Source: Phytobacter massiliensis JC163
Lineage (GTDB): Bacteria > Pseudomonadota > Gammaproteobacteria > Enterobacterales > Enterobacteriaceae
Direction: 5' to 3'
Length of the DNA stretch: 38,239 bases
NCBI RefSeq assembly: GCF_000321045.1
Contig: NZ_HE578945.1
Coordinates: 1,955,735-1,993,973 of the forward strand
Made by a program: the position numbers and the translations under genes. Positions 26,936 through 35,804 of the stretch are shown one piece after another (position 1 is the stretch's first letter; the number at the start of each line of letters is the position of its first letter). The notes under the pieces are model-generated. The model saw only the letters and a list, made by a program, of their open reading frames with translations. It was not told the DNA's origin and ran no database searches.

Positions 26936-29134
26936 ATGTCTGAATTAAAAATTGCCGTAAGTCATTCCTGCCCTGACTGCTTTTCAACACATCGCCGCAT
27001 TGTCGATATTAATGAAAGTAATTTCATTGATGTTGCTGCCGTCGTGTTATCTGTTAAGGATATTGAGCGTGGGAAACTCGATGAAATTGATGCCACTGGT
27101 TACGGCATTCCCGTTTTTATCGCCACTGAAAACGAACAGCGCGTTCCACCAGAACATCTGCCGCGGGTCTCTGGCGTATTTGAACATAACGAAGCCCGTA
27201 CCGCCTTTTATGGTCGCCAGTTGGAAACTGCCGCCAGCCATTACGAAACTCAACTGCGCCCGCCGTTTTTCCGCGCGCTGGTTGACTACGTAAACCAGGG
27301 CAACAGCGCGTTTGATTGTCCAGGCCATCAGGGCGGCGAATTTTTCCGTCGCCATCCTGCGGGCAACCAGTTTGTTGAATACTTTGGAGAGACGCTGTTC
27401 CGCGCCGACTTGTGCAATGCTGACGTGGCAATGGGCGATCTGCTCATCCACGAAGGCGCGCCGTGCATCGCCCAGCAGCACGCGGCAAAAGTGTTCAACG
27501 CTGACAAAACCTACTTTGTGCTGAACGGCACCTCTTCCTCAAACAAAGTGGTGCTGAATGCGCTGCTGACACCGGGCGATCTGGTGCTGTTCGACCGCAA
27601 CAACCATAAATCAAACCACCACGGCGCACTGCTGCAGGCCGGGGCAACGCCGGTATATCTGGAGACTGCCCGTAACCCTTACGGCTTTATTGGCGGAATT
27701 GACGCGCACTGCTTTGAAGAGGGCTATCTGCGCGAGCTGGTCAGCGAAGTTGCCCCTCAGCGCGCAGGCGATGCTCGCCCGTTCCGTCTGGCCGTTATTC
27801 AGTTAGGGACCTACGATGGCACCATCTATAACGCGCGCCAGGTGGTAGATAAAATTGGTCATCTGTGCGACTACATCCTGTTTGACTCGGCGTGGGTCGG
27901 CTACGAACAGTTTATTCCGATGATGGCCGACTGCTCTCCGCTGCTGCTGGATCTGAACGAAAACGACCCTGGTATTCTGGTCACCCAGTCGGTGCACAAA
28001 CAGCAGGCAGGCTTCTCTCAGACCTCGCAAATTCACAAGAAAGACCGCCACATTAAGGGCCAGCCCCGCTATGTGCCGCATAAGCGAATGAATAATGCCT
28101 TCATGATGCACGCCTCCACCAGCCCGTTCTACCCGCTGTTTGCCGCGCTGGATATCAACGCCAAAATGCACGAAGGCGTCAGCGGTCGCAATATGTGGAT
28201 GGGCTGCGTCGCCAACGGCATCGATGCCCGCAAACTGATCCTGGAAAACTGCCACCATATCCGCCCGTTCGTCCCGGAGATGGTTGACGGTAAACCGTGG
28301 CAGGCGTACCCCACTTCGGAGATCGCCAACGATCTGCGTTTCTTCCACTTCGTTCCTGGCGAACACTGGCACGCGTTTGAAGGGTATGCCGAACACCAGT
28401 ACTTTGTCGATCCGTGCAAACTGCTGCTCACCACGCCGGGCATTAATGCCCGAAATGGCGAATACGACACCTTCGGCGTGCCGGCCACGATCCTCGCGAA
28501 CTTCCTGCGTGAAAACGGCGTGATACCGGAAAAATGCGACCTCAACTCGATCCTGTTTCTCCTGACCCCGGCAGAAGACATGGCGAAGCTGCAGCAGCTT
28601 GTCGCCCTGCTGGTTCGCTTTGAAAAACTGCTGGAAGCCGACGCGCCGCTGGCCGAGGTGCTGCCATCCCTTTACAAACAGCACGAAGCCCGTTACGCCG
28701 GCTACTCACTGCGCCAGCTCTGCCAGGAGATGCACGATCTGTACGCCCGGCACAACGTGAAGCAACTGCAAAAAGAGATGTTCCGTAAAGCGCATTTCCC
28801 GCGCGTCAGTATGAACCCGCAGGAGGCCAACTATGCCTATCTGCGTGGCGAGGTCGAACTTGTGCGTCTGCCGGAGGCGGAAGGACGCATCGCAGCTGAA
28901 GGGGCTCTTCCCTATCCTCCGGGCGTACTGTGCGTGGTGCCAGGTGAAATCTGGGGCGGCGCGGTATTGCGTTACTTCGGCGCGCTGGAAGAAAGCATCA
29001 ATCTCCTGCCGGGTTTCGCACCGGAACTGCAGGGAGTCTATATCGAAGAACACGACGGACGTAAACAGGTGTGGTGCTACGTCATTAAACAACGTGATGC
29101 AGGGCGCGCGCTGCTGAAAGGAGAAAAATTATGA
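26936..29134 (+). CDS. speF: Inducible ornithine decarboxylase
   Basis: PLP-dependent enzyme that converts ornithine to putrescine and CO2, induced at low pH, and consumes cytosolic protons. Starting at MSELKIAVSHSC gives 732 residues, the E. coli length; an ATG two codons earlier lies within the ribosome-binding region. K355 in SVHKQQAGFSQ is the PLP Schiff-base lysine. The N-terminal response-regulator-like wing domain is followed by CPGHQGGEFFRRHPAGNQ, the aminotransferase-fold core DSAWVGYEQF and a large C-terminal domain. The stop overlaps the potE start (ATGA). Regulation is through the upstream leader speFL. Confidence 0.99.
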   Translation: MSELKIAVSHSCPDCFSTHRRIVDINESNFIDVAAVVLSVKDIERGKLDEIDATGYGIPVFIATENEQRVPPEHLPRVSGVFEHNEARTAFYGRQLETAASHYETQLRPPFFRALVDYVNQGNSAFDCPGHQGGEFFRRHPAGNQFVEYFGETLFRADLCNADVAMGDLLIHEGAPCIAQQHAAKVFNADKTYFVLNGTSSSNKVVLNALLTPGDLVLFDRNNHKSNHHGALLQAGATPVYLETARNPYGFIGGIDAHCFEEGYLRELVSEVAPQRAGDARPFRLAVIQLGTYDGTIYNARQVVDKIGHLCDYILFDSAWVGYEQFIPMMADCSPLLLDLNENDPGILVTQSVHKQQAGFSQTSQIHKKDRHIKGQPRYVPHKRMNNAFMMHASTSPFYPLFAALDINAKMHEGVSGRNMWMGCVANGIDARKLILENCHHIRPFVPEMVDGKPWQAYPTSEIANDLRFFHFVPGEHWHAFEGYAEHQYFVDPCKLLLTTPGINARNGEYDTFGVPATILANFLRENGVIPEKCDLNSILFLLTPAEDMAKLQQLVALLVRFEKLLEADAPLAEVLPSLYKQHEARYAGYSLRQLCQEMHDLYARHNVKQLQKEMFRKAHFPRVSMNPQEANYAYLRGEVELVRLPEAEGRIAAEGALPYPPGVLCVVPGEIWGGAVLRYFGALEESINLLPGFAPELQGVYIEEHDGRKQVWCYVIKQRDAGRALLKGEKL

Positions 29135-30450
29135 GCAAAGCCAAAGCCAATAAAATGGGGGTCGTTCAGCTCACCATCCTGACAATGGTCAATATGATGG
29201 GCTCTGGGATCATCATGCTGCCCACTAAACTGGCGGAAGTCGGGACAATCTCGATTATTTCGTGGCTGGTAACTGCCGTCGGCTCAATGGCGCTGGCGTG
29301 GGCCTTTGCCAAGTGCGGTATGTTCAGCCGGAAATCCGGCGGTATGGGCGGCTACGCCGAATACGCCTTCGGCAAATCCGGCAACTTTATGGCCAACTAT
29401 ACCTACGGCGTGTCACTGCTGATTGCCAACGTGGCGATTGCCATTTCCGCCGTCGGCTACGGCACCGAGCTGTTCGGCGTCACGCTGTCGCCGGTACAAA
29501 TCGGGCTGGCAACCATCGGCGTGCTCTGGATCTGCACGGTTGCGAACTTTGGCGGCGCGCGCATCACCGGCCAGCTTAGCAGCATCACCGTCTGGGGCGT
29601 TATTATCCCGGTAGTCGGTCTGTGCATCATCGGCTGGTTCTGGTTCAGCCCGACGCTGTACGCCAACTCCTGGAACCCGCATCACGTGCCGTTCTTCACG
29701 GCGGTAGGTTCTTCCATCGCCATGACCCTGTGGGCTTTCCTCGGGCTGGAATCGGCCTGCGCTAATGCCGAAGTGGTGGAAAATCCGGAACGCAATGTGC
29801 CTATTGCAGTGCTGGGTGGAACGCTGGGAGCGGCGGTGATTTACATCGTCTCCACCAACGTGATTGCCGGGATCGTGCCGAATATGGACCTGGCTAACTC
29901 CACGGCGCCGTTTGGTCTGGCCTTCGCGCAAATGTTTACCCCGGAAGTCGGTAAAGTGATCATGGCGCTGATGGTGATGTCCTGCTGCGGCTCCCTGCTG
30001 GGCTGGCAGTTCACTATCGCTCAGGTCTTTAAATCTTCGGCGGATGAAGGGTACTTCCCGAAAATCTTCTCCCGGCTCAACAAAGTGGACGCGCCGGTGC
30101 AGGGGATGCTGACCATCGTGATTATTCAGAGTGGATTATCGCTGATGACCATCAGCCCGTCTCTGAACAGCCAGTTCAACGTGCTGGTTAACCTGGCGGT
30201 CGTGACCAACATCATCCCGTACATTCTGTCGATGGCGGCGCTGGTCATCATTCAGCGCATCGCAAACGTCCCCGCGTCAAAAGCCAAAGTTGCCAACTTT
30301 GTGGCCTTCATTGGCGCCATGTACAGCTTCTACGCGCTCTACTCGTCTGGCGAAGAGGCGATGCTGTACGGCTCCATTGTGACCTTCCTCGGCTGGACGC
30401 TGTACGGCCTGGTATCACCGCGTTTTGAACTGAAAAACAAACACGGCTAA
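29131..30450 (+). CDS. potE: Putrescine/ornithine antiporter
   Basis: APC-family inner-membrane transporter of 439 residues, the E. coli length, with about 12 transmembrane segments. It exchanges cytosolic putrescine for external ornithine and so supplies SpeF while exporting its product. The TM1 unwound loop NMMGSGIIMLP is intact, as are GGYAEYAFGKSG and the GLESACANAEVVENPERNVP segment. It overlaps speF by 4 bases and ends at a clear hairpin. The two proteins together form an acid-resistance and polyamine module. Confidence 0.99.
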   Translation: MSKAKANKMGVVQLTILTMVNMMGSGIIMLPTKLAEVGTISIISWLVTAVGSMALAWAFAKCGMFSRKSGGMGGYAEYAFGKSGNFMANYTYGVSLLIANVAIAISAVGYGTELFGVTLSPVQIGLATIGVLWICTVANFGGARITGQLSSITVWGVIIPVVGLCIIGWFWFSPTLYANSWNPHHVPFFTAVGSSIAMTLWAFLGLESACANAEVVENPERNVPIAVLGGTLGAAVIYIVSTNVIAGIVPNMDLANSTAPFGLAFAQMFTPEVGKVIMALMVMSCCGSLLGWQFTIAQVFKSSADEGYFPKIFSRLNKVDAPVQGMLTIVIIQSGLSLMTISPSLNSQFNVLVNLAVVTNIIPYILSMAALVIIQRIANVPASKAKVANFVAFIGAMYSFYALYSSGEEAMLYGSIVTFLGWTLYGLVSPRFELKNKHG

Positions 30451-30459
30451 CCCCCTCCC

Positions 30460-30489
30460 GGACCGCAGGAAACTGCGGTCCATTTTCAT
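30460..30489 (+). terminator. Intrinsic terminator of speF-potE
   Basis: GGACCGCAG (30460-30468) pairs with CTGCGGTCC (30473-30481), GAAA loop, followed by ATTTTCAT. It starts 9 bases after the potE stop. Confidence 0.85.
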
Positions 30490-30535
30490 AACCCCCAGTG
30501 CATCGTCAGCAACCCTGACATTTTTCTAAATGCCA

Positions 30536-30562
30536 CGAAAAAAGGAGCCTTACGGCTCCTTT
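30536..30562 (-). terminator. Intrinsic terminator facing pgm
   Basis: AAAGGAGCC (30541-30549) pairs with GGCTCCTTT (30554-30562). On the minus strand the stem is followed by a U-run (complement of the A-run 30538-30543). It lies about 105 bases after the pgm stop, beyond the REP pair, and could also stop potE read-through. Confidence 0.8.
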
Positions 30563-30601
30563 GACATTCGGAAATGATGAAAGAGCGGCGCAGCTACGTT
30601 A

Positions 30602-30655
30602 GCCCGGATAAGGCATTTCGCCACATCCGGGAGTCCCGGACGCTTACCCGGGCTA
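30602..30655. repeat. REP pair (BIME-like) between potE and pgm
   Basis: GCCCGGATAAGGC and GCCACATCCGGG form one REP stem (30602-30631). A second arm, TCCCGGACGCTTACCCGGGC, follows in the opposite sense to about 30653. Together they are a paired inverted REP unit in the convergent potE/pgm gap, the usual site for such elements. Confidence 0.85.
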
Positions 30656-30667
30656 CGCCGTTTTCAC

Positions 30668-32308
30668 TCAGGCGTTTTTCAGCACTTCGCTGACGATCTC
30701 AACCGCTTCTTTCTCGATCAGCTTGCGGTGTTCTTCGCCAAGGAAGCTTTCGCAATAAATTTTGTAGGCGTCTTCGGTGCCGGAAGGACGGGCGGCGAAC
30801 CAGCCGTTATCGGTCATCACTTTCAGCCCGCCGATCGCGGCCCCGTTACCCGGCGCGGCAGTAAGACGCGCGGTAATCGGATCGCCCGCCAGCGTGCTTG
30901 CGCTGACCATCTCCGGAGAGAGTTTCGACAGCGCCGCTTTTTGTGCGGAGGTCGCGCTCGCCCCTAGACGGTTATAGCTTGGGGCACCGAAGCGCGCTGC
31001 CAGTTCGTCATAGTGCTGCTGCGGGTTTTTACCGGTGACGGCAGTGATCTCCGCCGCCAGCAGGCACATGATGATACCGTCTTTATCCGTTGACCACGGG
31101 GTGCCGTCAAAACGCAGGAACGATGCCCCCGCGCTCTCTTCACCGCCAAAGCCAAAGCTGCCGTCAAACAGGCCGTCAACAAACCATTTGAAGCCCACCG
31201 GCACTTCCACCAGTTTGCGGCCAAGGTCATTCACCACGCGGTCAATCATGGCGGAGGAGACCAGCGTTTTACCCACCGCAACCTCTTTGCCCCACTGCGG
31301 ACGATGCTGGAACAGGTAGTTGATGGCGACCGCCAGGTAGTGGTTAGGGTTCATCAGCCCCGCCGGGGTGACGATGCCGTGACGGTCATAGTCCGGGTCG
31401 TTAGCGAACGCCAAATCAAATTTGTCACGCAGCGCCAGCAGGCCCGCCATTGCGCTCTCGGAGGAGCAGTCCATGCGGATCACGCCGTCTTTATCGAGGT
31501 GCATAAAGCGGAACGTCTGATCGACCTGATCGTTAACGAGGGTCAGATCGAGCTTGTAATAGTCTGCGATGCGTTTCCAGTACTCGATACCGGAGCCGCC
31601 CAGCGGATCGACGCCCAGTTTCAGGCCCGCTTTCTGGATAGCCGCCATATCGACGATATCCGCCAGCCCTTCAATAAACGGCTGCACCAGATCCTGCTCT
31701 TTCACGTGACCGGAGGCCATTGCGGCATCCAGAGTAATACGCTTCACCTCTTTCAAACCGCCTGCCAGCAGCGCGTTGGCGCGATCTTCCACCACTTTCG
31801 TCACGTTAGTGTCAGCGGGGCCGCCATTGGGCGGATTGTATTTGATACCGCCATCTTCCGGCGGGTTATGGGACGGCGTAATCACGATGCCATCAGCCAG
31901 CGGGCCGCCTTTTTTGTTGTGCACCAGAATGGCGTTAGAGACCGCAGGCGTGGGGGTGAAGCCATTGTTTTCCTGAACGATCATATCTACGCCGTTCGCC
32001 GCCAGCACTTCAAGGACGGAAATAAAGGCCGGTTCAGACAGCGCATGGGTATCTTTACCCACATAGCACGGCCCGGTGATACCGTTTTTAGCGCGCTCTT
32101 CGGCAATGGCCTGAGCAATAGCTAAAATATGCTGCTCGTTGAAGCTGTGTCTGCCTGCGCTGCCACGGTGACCTGACGTACCGAATTTAACCGCATGTTC
32201 GACGTTACCCACTTCCGGCTTGAGTACATAGTATTGCGCGGTAAGCTGGGCGACGTTAATTAAATCGCTCTGTTGCGCAGGTTGTCCTGCACGCTCATGG
32301 TTAGCCAT
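30668..32308 (-). CDS. pgm: Phosphoglucomutase (alpha-D-glucose)
   Basis: Interconverts glucose 1-phosphate and glucose 6-phosphate, linking glycogen, trehalose, galactose and envelope sugar metabolism. The start [13 protein letters not shown] gives 546 residues, the E. coli length; the longer reading adds seven unconserved residues. S146 in [12 protein letters not shown] is the phosphoserine. The metal loop NDPDYDRHG, the sugar-binding GEESAG and the phosphate-binding [12 protein letters not shown] are intact. It follows seqA after 24 bases, as in E. coli, and is probably co-transcribed with it. Confidence 0.98.
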   Translation of the reverse strand: MANHERAGQPAQQSDLINVAQLTAQYYVLKPEVGNVEHAVKFGTSGHRGSAGRHSFNEQHILAIAQAIAEERAKNGITGPCYVGKDTHALSEPAFISVLEVLAANGVDMIVQENNGFTPTPAVSNAILVHNKKGGPLADGIVITPSHNPPEDGGIKYNPPNGGPADTNVTKVVEDRANALLAGGLKEVKRITLDAAMASGHVKEQDLVQPFIEGLADIVDMAAIQKAGLKLGVDPLGGSGIEYWKRIADYYKLDLTLVNDQVDQTFRFMHLDKDGVIRMDCSSESAMAGLLALRDKFDLAFANDPDYDRHGIVTPAGLMNPNHYLAVAINYLFQHRPQWGKEVAVGKTLVSSAMIDRVVNDLGRKLVEVPVGFKWFVDGLFDGSFGFGGEESAGASFLRFDGTPWSTDKDGIIMCLLAAEITAVTGKNPQQHYDELAARFGAPSYNRLGASATSAQKAALSKLSPEMVSASTLAGDPITARLTAAPGNGAAIGGLKVMTDNGWFAARPSGTEDAYKIYCESFLGEEHRKLIEKEAVEIVSEVLKNA

Positions 32309-32332
32309 TGCCTGGTCCTTCTTATGCAAGGA

Positions 32333-32881
32333 TTAAATTGTGCCGCAAACCTTTTCAATCAATTCCGCAGGGAACTGCATCGACTGCATGATGTGTTCAA
32401 TCATGCTGCATTTACGACCCGTATTGGTATTGGTAATCACCCAGTATGGAGTGCCCGGCACCTGTTTCGGCTTAGTCTGGTTGCCGCTTTGTAACAGGGT
32501 GCGCTCATCAGAGGCGAAGTATACGCGGGTGCGGCCATGCAGAGACTCAGTGGATTCTGCAAATGCCTTTGCGTTTAATGAATAGAGTGTAGACAGTACC
32601 AGCATAAAGCGGTTAACGGCGTTCTTCTGCTCGGCGTATTCATCCGACAGCAGAAGCTCGCGCACCGCGCGGACGTTATCCTTCGGGCTGTTAACCGGCT
32701 TTATCTCTGCGGCCGGCGCGGCGACAGGTGTGGATTTCGGAACTGGAGCAGCAGCAGCGGGCTGCGAGGCGGCGGAAAACTTTAACATACGCCGTAAAAT
32801 GTCGGATGCGCTCTCGCCAATATGTTTGGTGTGGCTGGCAATATAACTGTAGAGCTCATCATCAACTTCAATCGTTTTCAT
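32333..32881 (-). CDS. seqA: Negative modulator of initiation of replication SeqA
   Basis: Binds hemimethylated GATC sites after fork passage, sequesters oriC and limits re-initiation. It has 182 residues (181 in E. coli). The N-terminal oligomerisation domain MKTIEVDDELYSYIASHTKH is nearly unchanged. A variable Ala/Pro-rich linker spans about residues 38-65 and differs from E. coli. The C-terminal DNA-binding domain has TESLHGRTRVYF, and NTNTGRKCSMIEHIM, which carries the asparagines that contact the methylated site. It is divergent from ybfF and the first gene of seqA-pgm. Confidence 0.98.
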   Translation of the reverse strand: MKTIEVDDELYSYIASHTKHIGESASDILRRMLKFSAASQPAAAAPVPKSTPVAAPAAEIKPVNSPKDNVRAVRELLLSDEYAEQKNAVNRFMLVLSTLYSLNAKAFAESTESLHGRTRVYFASDERTLLQSGNQTKPKQVPGTPYWVITNTNTGRKCSMIEHIMQSMQFPAELIEKVCGTI

Positions 32882-33062
32882 CTTAATCCAGTGCGGTGTC
32901 TATTCTGAATACAAGTTATTGAGATTATAGAGCCTAATCTCAACAGCGGATAGCGGCAACCCGGTTATGGAGACAGTCAAAGCGTCTTCGAACCTTGCAG
33001 CCAGGCGGCATAATGTTCAACATAATACCTTAATCCGAAAGAGCGAAAAAAAGAACTTTGCC

Positions 33063-33836
33063 ATGAAACTGAATACCCGAGCGCAATCTGCACAGCAATC
33101 GCGCAACAATTCTCCCATTGTACTGGTCCACGGCCTTTTCGGCAGCCTGGATAACTTGGGCGTGCTGGCGCGCGACCTGGTGGCCGACCACGATATTCTT
33201 CAGGTGGATATGCGTAACCACGGCCTTTCCGAACGTTCACCGGAGATGAACTACCCGGCGATGGCCCAGGATTTACTCGACACGCTGGATGCGCACAACC
33301 TTGAGCGCGCGACATTCATTGGCCACTCAATGGGCGGCAAGGCGGTGATGGCCCTTACCGCGCTGGCGCCGGAGCGCATCGACGGTCTGGTGGCGATTGA
33401 TATCGCCCCCGTCGACTACCAGGTGCGCCGCCACGACGAAATTTTCGCCGCCATCAACGCGGTAACCGAAGCAAAAGCGACAACCCGCCAGCAGGCCGCC
33501 GCCGTCATGCGCGAAAAGCTTAGTGAGGAGGGCGTCATTCAGTTTCTGCTCAAATCCTTTGTCGATGGCGAGTGGCGGTTTAACGTCCCGGTCCTGTGGG
33601 AACAATATCCGCATATCGTCGGCTGGGAGACGATACCCGCATGGGACCACCCGGCGCTGTTTATTCCCGGCGGCAATTCACCCTATGTCACCGAGCAGTA
33701 TCGCCAGACGCTACTCCAGCAGTTCCCGCAGGCGCGGGCCCACGTTATCGCGGGCGCAGGGCACTGGGTGCATGCTGAAAAACCGGAGGCGGTACTACGG
33801 GCAATTCGCCGCTATCTTGCAGACCAGACCAACTGA
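33063..33836 (+). CDS. ybfF: Alpha/beta-hydrolase esterase YbfF
   Basis: Esterase active on short acyl esters and acyl-CoA in relatives; the natural substrate is unclear. It has 257 residues from MKLNTRAQSAQ; the open frame extends 32 codons further upstream without conservation. HGLFGSLDNLG carries the oxyanion-hole region, the serine lies in the nucleophile elbow GHSMGGK, and the catalytic histidine is in AGAGHWVHAEKP. It is divergent from seqA. Downstream is a 131-base gap with a CGACCGG/CCGGTCG hairpin (about 33849-33876) before ybfE. Confidence 0.96.
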   Translation: MKLNTRAQSAQQSRNNSPIVLVHGLFGSLDNLGVLARDLVADHDILQVDMRNHGLSERSPEMNYPAMAQDLLDTLDAHNLERATFIGHSMGGKAVMALTALAPERIDGLVAIDIAPVDYQVRRHDEIFAAINAVTEAKATTRQQAAAVMREKLSEEGVIQFLLKSFVDGEWRFNVPVLWEQYPHIVGWETIPAWDHPALFIPGGNSPYVTEQYRQTLLQQFPQARAHVIAGAGHWVHAEKPEAVLRAIRRYLADQTN

Positions 33837-33850
33837 CTAAAAACCCGGCG
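33831..33850 (+). promoter_or_regulatory. Degenerate candidate LexA box upstream of ybfE
   Basis: AACTGACTAAAAACCCGGCG overlaps the ybfF stop and aligns with the LexA box I recall for E. coli ybfE. The left CTG half-site is kept, but the right CAG half-site reads CGG. LexA control here is therefore doubtful. Confidence 0.3.
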
Positions 33851-33967
33851 ACCGGAAGCTGTTACGCGCCCGGTCGTTGGCGTCCCTGCATCGCTGATGT
33901 ATGATGGCGCGCTAATCAGCCCGGGCGACGACCCGATTGCTTGTACTTCCCGTAGTATTCTTAAATC

Positions 33968-34261
33968 ATGGCTAAAGAACAAACGGACCGCACAACATTA
34001 GATCTGTTCGCGAATGAACGTCGACCTGGGCGTCCGAAAACCAATCCGCTCTCTCGCGATGAACAACTGCGCGTGAACAAGCGTAACCAGCTCAAACGCG
34101 ATAAAGTTCGTGGGCTTAAGCGTGTGGAACTGAAACTGAACGCCGAGGCCGTCGACGCGCTTAACGCGCTGGCGGATGCGCGTGAAATCAGCCGTAGCGA
34201 ACTGATCGAAGAGATGCTGCTGGCGCAGCTTAAAGCGCTGAACAGCCAGGGAATGGTCTGA
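33968..34261 (+). CDS. ybfE: LexA-regulated protein YbfE (ribbon-helix-helix-like)
   Basis: Small basic protein of 97 residues, the E. coli length. It opens with MAKEQTDRTTLDLFANERRP, then a Lys/Arg-rich stretch GRPKTNP...KRNQLKRDKVRG. The C-terminal part (VELKLNAEAVDALNALADAR, EISRSELIEEMLLAQL) looks like a ribbon-helix-helix or CopG-type DNA-binding fold. E. coli ybfE is listed in the SOS regulon, but its function is not established. fldA follows 149 bases downstream on the same strand. Confidence 0.92.
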   Translation: MAKEQTDRTTLDLFANERRPGRPKTNPLSRDEQLRVNKRNQLKRDKVRGLKRVELKLNAEAVDALNALADAREISRSELIEEMLLAQLKALNSQGMV

Positions 34262-34410
34262 ATTGTCGTAAAAAAGCGCGCTCATGTTGCACTGAGTGCA
34301 GTCTGGCGTGATTGCAGTTTCCGCGCGCTTCTCCTATCTGCTATGATTGCCCTTATCCGTGGGCTAATCGCCACCACCATATCATTAAGTATCAAGAGGT
34401 TATTTTACTC

Positions 34411-34941
34411 ATGGCAATCACTGGCATTTTTTTCGGCAGCGACACCGGCAATACTGAAAATATCGCAAAGATGATCCAAACCCAGCTTGGTAAAGACGTT
34501 GCCGATGTGCATGACATTGCCAAGAGCAGTAAAGAGGACCTGGAAGGTTACGACATTCTGCTGCTGGGTATCCCGACCTGGTACTACGGCGAAGCGCAGT
34601 GCGACTGGGATGACTTCTTCCCTACTCTGGAAGAGATTGATTTCAACGGCAAACTGGTCGCGCTGTTTGGCTGCGGCGATCAGGAAGACTACGCTGAGTA
34701 CTTCTGCGACGCGCTGGGCACCATCCGCGACATCATCGAACCGCGCGGCGCGACTATCGTGGGTCACTGGCCAACCGAAGGCTACCATTTCGAAGCGTCC
34801 AAAGGGCTTGTCGACGATAACCACTTTGTCGGCCTCGCCATTGATGAAGACCGCCAGCCGGAACTCACCGCCGAGCGCGTACAAAAATGGGTTAAGCAGG
34901 TTTCAGAAGAGCTGCACCTGGATGAGATCCTGAACGCCTGA
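34411..34941 (+). CDS. fldA: Flavodoxin 1
   Basis: FMN electron carrier needed for activation of pyruvate formate-lyase and anaerobic ribonucleotide reductase, methionine synthase reactivation and isoprenoid synthesis. It has 176 residues from MAITGIFFGSDTGNTENIAK, the E. coli length; the frame is open further upstream but not conserved. The FMN-phosphate loop SDTGNTE (residues 10-16), W57 in TWYYGEAQ and Y94 in DQEDYAEYF, which sandwich the flavin, are intact. ATCAAGAGGTT lies 12 bases before the ATG. The E. coli fldA-uof-fur order is kept. Confidence 0.99.
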   Translation: MAITGIFFGSDTGNTENIAKMIQTQLGKDVADVHDIAKSSKEDLEGYDILLLGIPTWYYGEAQCDWDDFFPTLEEIDFNGKLVALFGCGDQEDYAEYFCDALGTIRDIIEPRGATIVGHWPTEGYHFEASKGLVDDNHFVGLAIDEDRQPELTAERVQKWVKQVSEELHLDEILNA

Positions 34942-34948
34942 TGTCGGC

Positions 34949-34974
34949 CTGGCGCAACCTCTCGGTTGCGCCAG
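34949..34974 (+). terminator. Hairpin after fldA
   Basis: CTGGCGCAACC (34949-34959) pairs perfectly with GGTTGCGCCAG (34964-34974) around TCTC, 7 bases after the fldA stop. No U-run follows (ATTGAT), so it may only partly stop transcription and let fldA transcripts read into uof-fur. Confidence 0.65.
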
Positions 34975-35148
34975 ATTGATAGATAAAAGCAATAGAAATA
35001 ATTGCTACAATTTTTTAACTTTTCCTTCGATGGCTGTACAATATGCCTGGGTTTAACGAGATAGCGTGAAGGAGTTTGTCGCCGCTACCACGTTTTATAC
35101 GCTCACTTTACTTGAGGACTTGCAGTTTTCATTCAGACATGGCAGTTC

Positions 35149-35167
35149 TATAATGAGACGCATTATC
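35149..35167 (+). promoter_or_regulatory. Fur box overlapping a TATAAT -10 element (fur autoregulation)
   Basis: TATAATGAGACGCATTATC matches the 19-base Fur consensus at 15 positions by my alignment. It includes a TATAAT that could be a -10 box, with a weak TTTCAT (35127-35132) 16 bases upstream as -35. Fur binding here would repress its own gene. The box also covers the uof start codon. Confidence 0.75.
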
Positions 35168-35239
35168 CCAGGTGCATTCCTTGTAACTTCCTTTCGGGAA
35201 GTGAATCGTTTAGCAACAGGACAGATTCCGCATGACTGA
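35153..35239 (+). CDS. uof: Upstream ORF of fur, translationally coupled (Uof)
   Basis: Short ORF of 28 codons. The frame starts MRRIIPGAFLVTSFREVNRL and ends ATGQIPHD. Length, ends and the 8-base overlap with the fur start match E. coli uof as I recall it (MRRIIS...TGQIPHD). In E. coli translation of uof is coupled to fur, and the sRNA RyhB represses fur by blocking uof. The middle of the peptide has diverged while the coupling overlap is kept. That suggests the act of translation matters more than the product. Its ATG lies within the -10/Fur box, so only transcripts from farther upstream can carry it. A weak TTTAAC/TACAAT pair (35014-35042) is one candidate. Confidence 0.78.
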   Translation: MRRIIPGAFLVTSFREVNRLATGQIPHD

Positions 35240-35684
35240 CAACAATACCGCATTAAAGAAGGCTGGCCTGAAAGTCACGCTTCCACGGTTAAAAATCCTG
35301 GAAGTGCTTCAGGGTCCGGAAAACCATCATGTCAGTGCGGAAGACTTATATAAGCGTCTTATCGACCTGGGCGAAGAGATTGGCCTTGCCACTGTCTATC
35401 GCGTTCTTAACCAGTTCGACGACGCGGGTATCGTTACCCGTCATAATTTCGAAGGCGGTAAATCGGTCTTCGAATTGACTCAGCAGCATCATCACGACCA
35501 CTTAATCTGCCTCGACTGCGGCAAAGTGATCGAATTTAGCGATGATTCTATCGAAGCGCGCCAGCGTGAAATCGCCGCCCGACACGGCATTCGTCTGACC
35601 AACCACAGCCTCTACCTTTACGGCCACTGCGCCGAAGGGGATTGCCGTGAAGACGAACACGCCCACGAAATTAGCGATAAATAA
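35232..35684 (+). CDS. fur: Ferric uptake regulator Fur
   Basis: Iron-responsive dimeric repressor of iron acquisition genes, and through RyhB an indirect activator of iron-using ones such as sdh. It has 150 residues, two more than E. coli, with a C-terminal EHAHEISDK tail. The winged helix includes LATVYRVLNQFDDAG. The metal sites are visible as the QHHHDH cluster (residues 85-90), C93 and C96 in LICLDCGK, and C133 and C138 in GHCAEGDCRED. It ends at a strong terminator. Confidence 0.99.
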   Translation: MTDNNTALKKAGLKVTLPRLKILEVLQGPENHHVSAEDLYKRLIDLGEEIGLATVYRVLNQFDDAGIVTRHNFEGGKSVFELTQQHHHDHLICLDCGKVIEFSDDSIEARQREIAARHGIRLTNHSLYLYGHCAEGDCREDEHAHEISDK

Positions 35685-35715
35685 AAAAAGCAACCGTAAG
35701 GTTGGCTTTTTTTTT
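35685..35715 (+). terminator. Intrinsic terminator of fur
   Basis: GCAACC-GTAA-GGTTGGC stem with a one-base bulge (35690-35707), followed by a run of nine T and preceded by an A-run, directly after the fur stop. Confidence 0.93.
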
Positions 35716-35769
35716 GTGCTTTACTTTTTTCTGCTGCGCCCGGGCTATCTGTCCTAACGGCTGTTGCAG

Positions 35770-35793
35770 AAAAAACGCCGCACCCGGCGGCGT
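35770..35793 (-). terminator. Intrinsic terminator of glnS
   Basis: On the minus strand ACGCCGC-CGGGT-GCGGCGT (35775-35793 in complement) is followed by a U-run (complement of 35770-35775). It lies 12 bases beyond the glnS stop. The whole fur-glnS gap is only 120 bases and holds just the two convergent terminators. Confidence 0.9.
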
Positions 35794-35804
35794 GGTTCAA
35801 CAAC

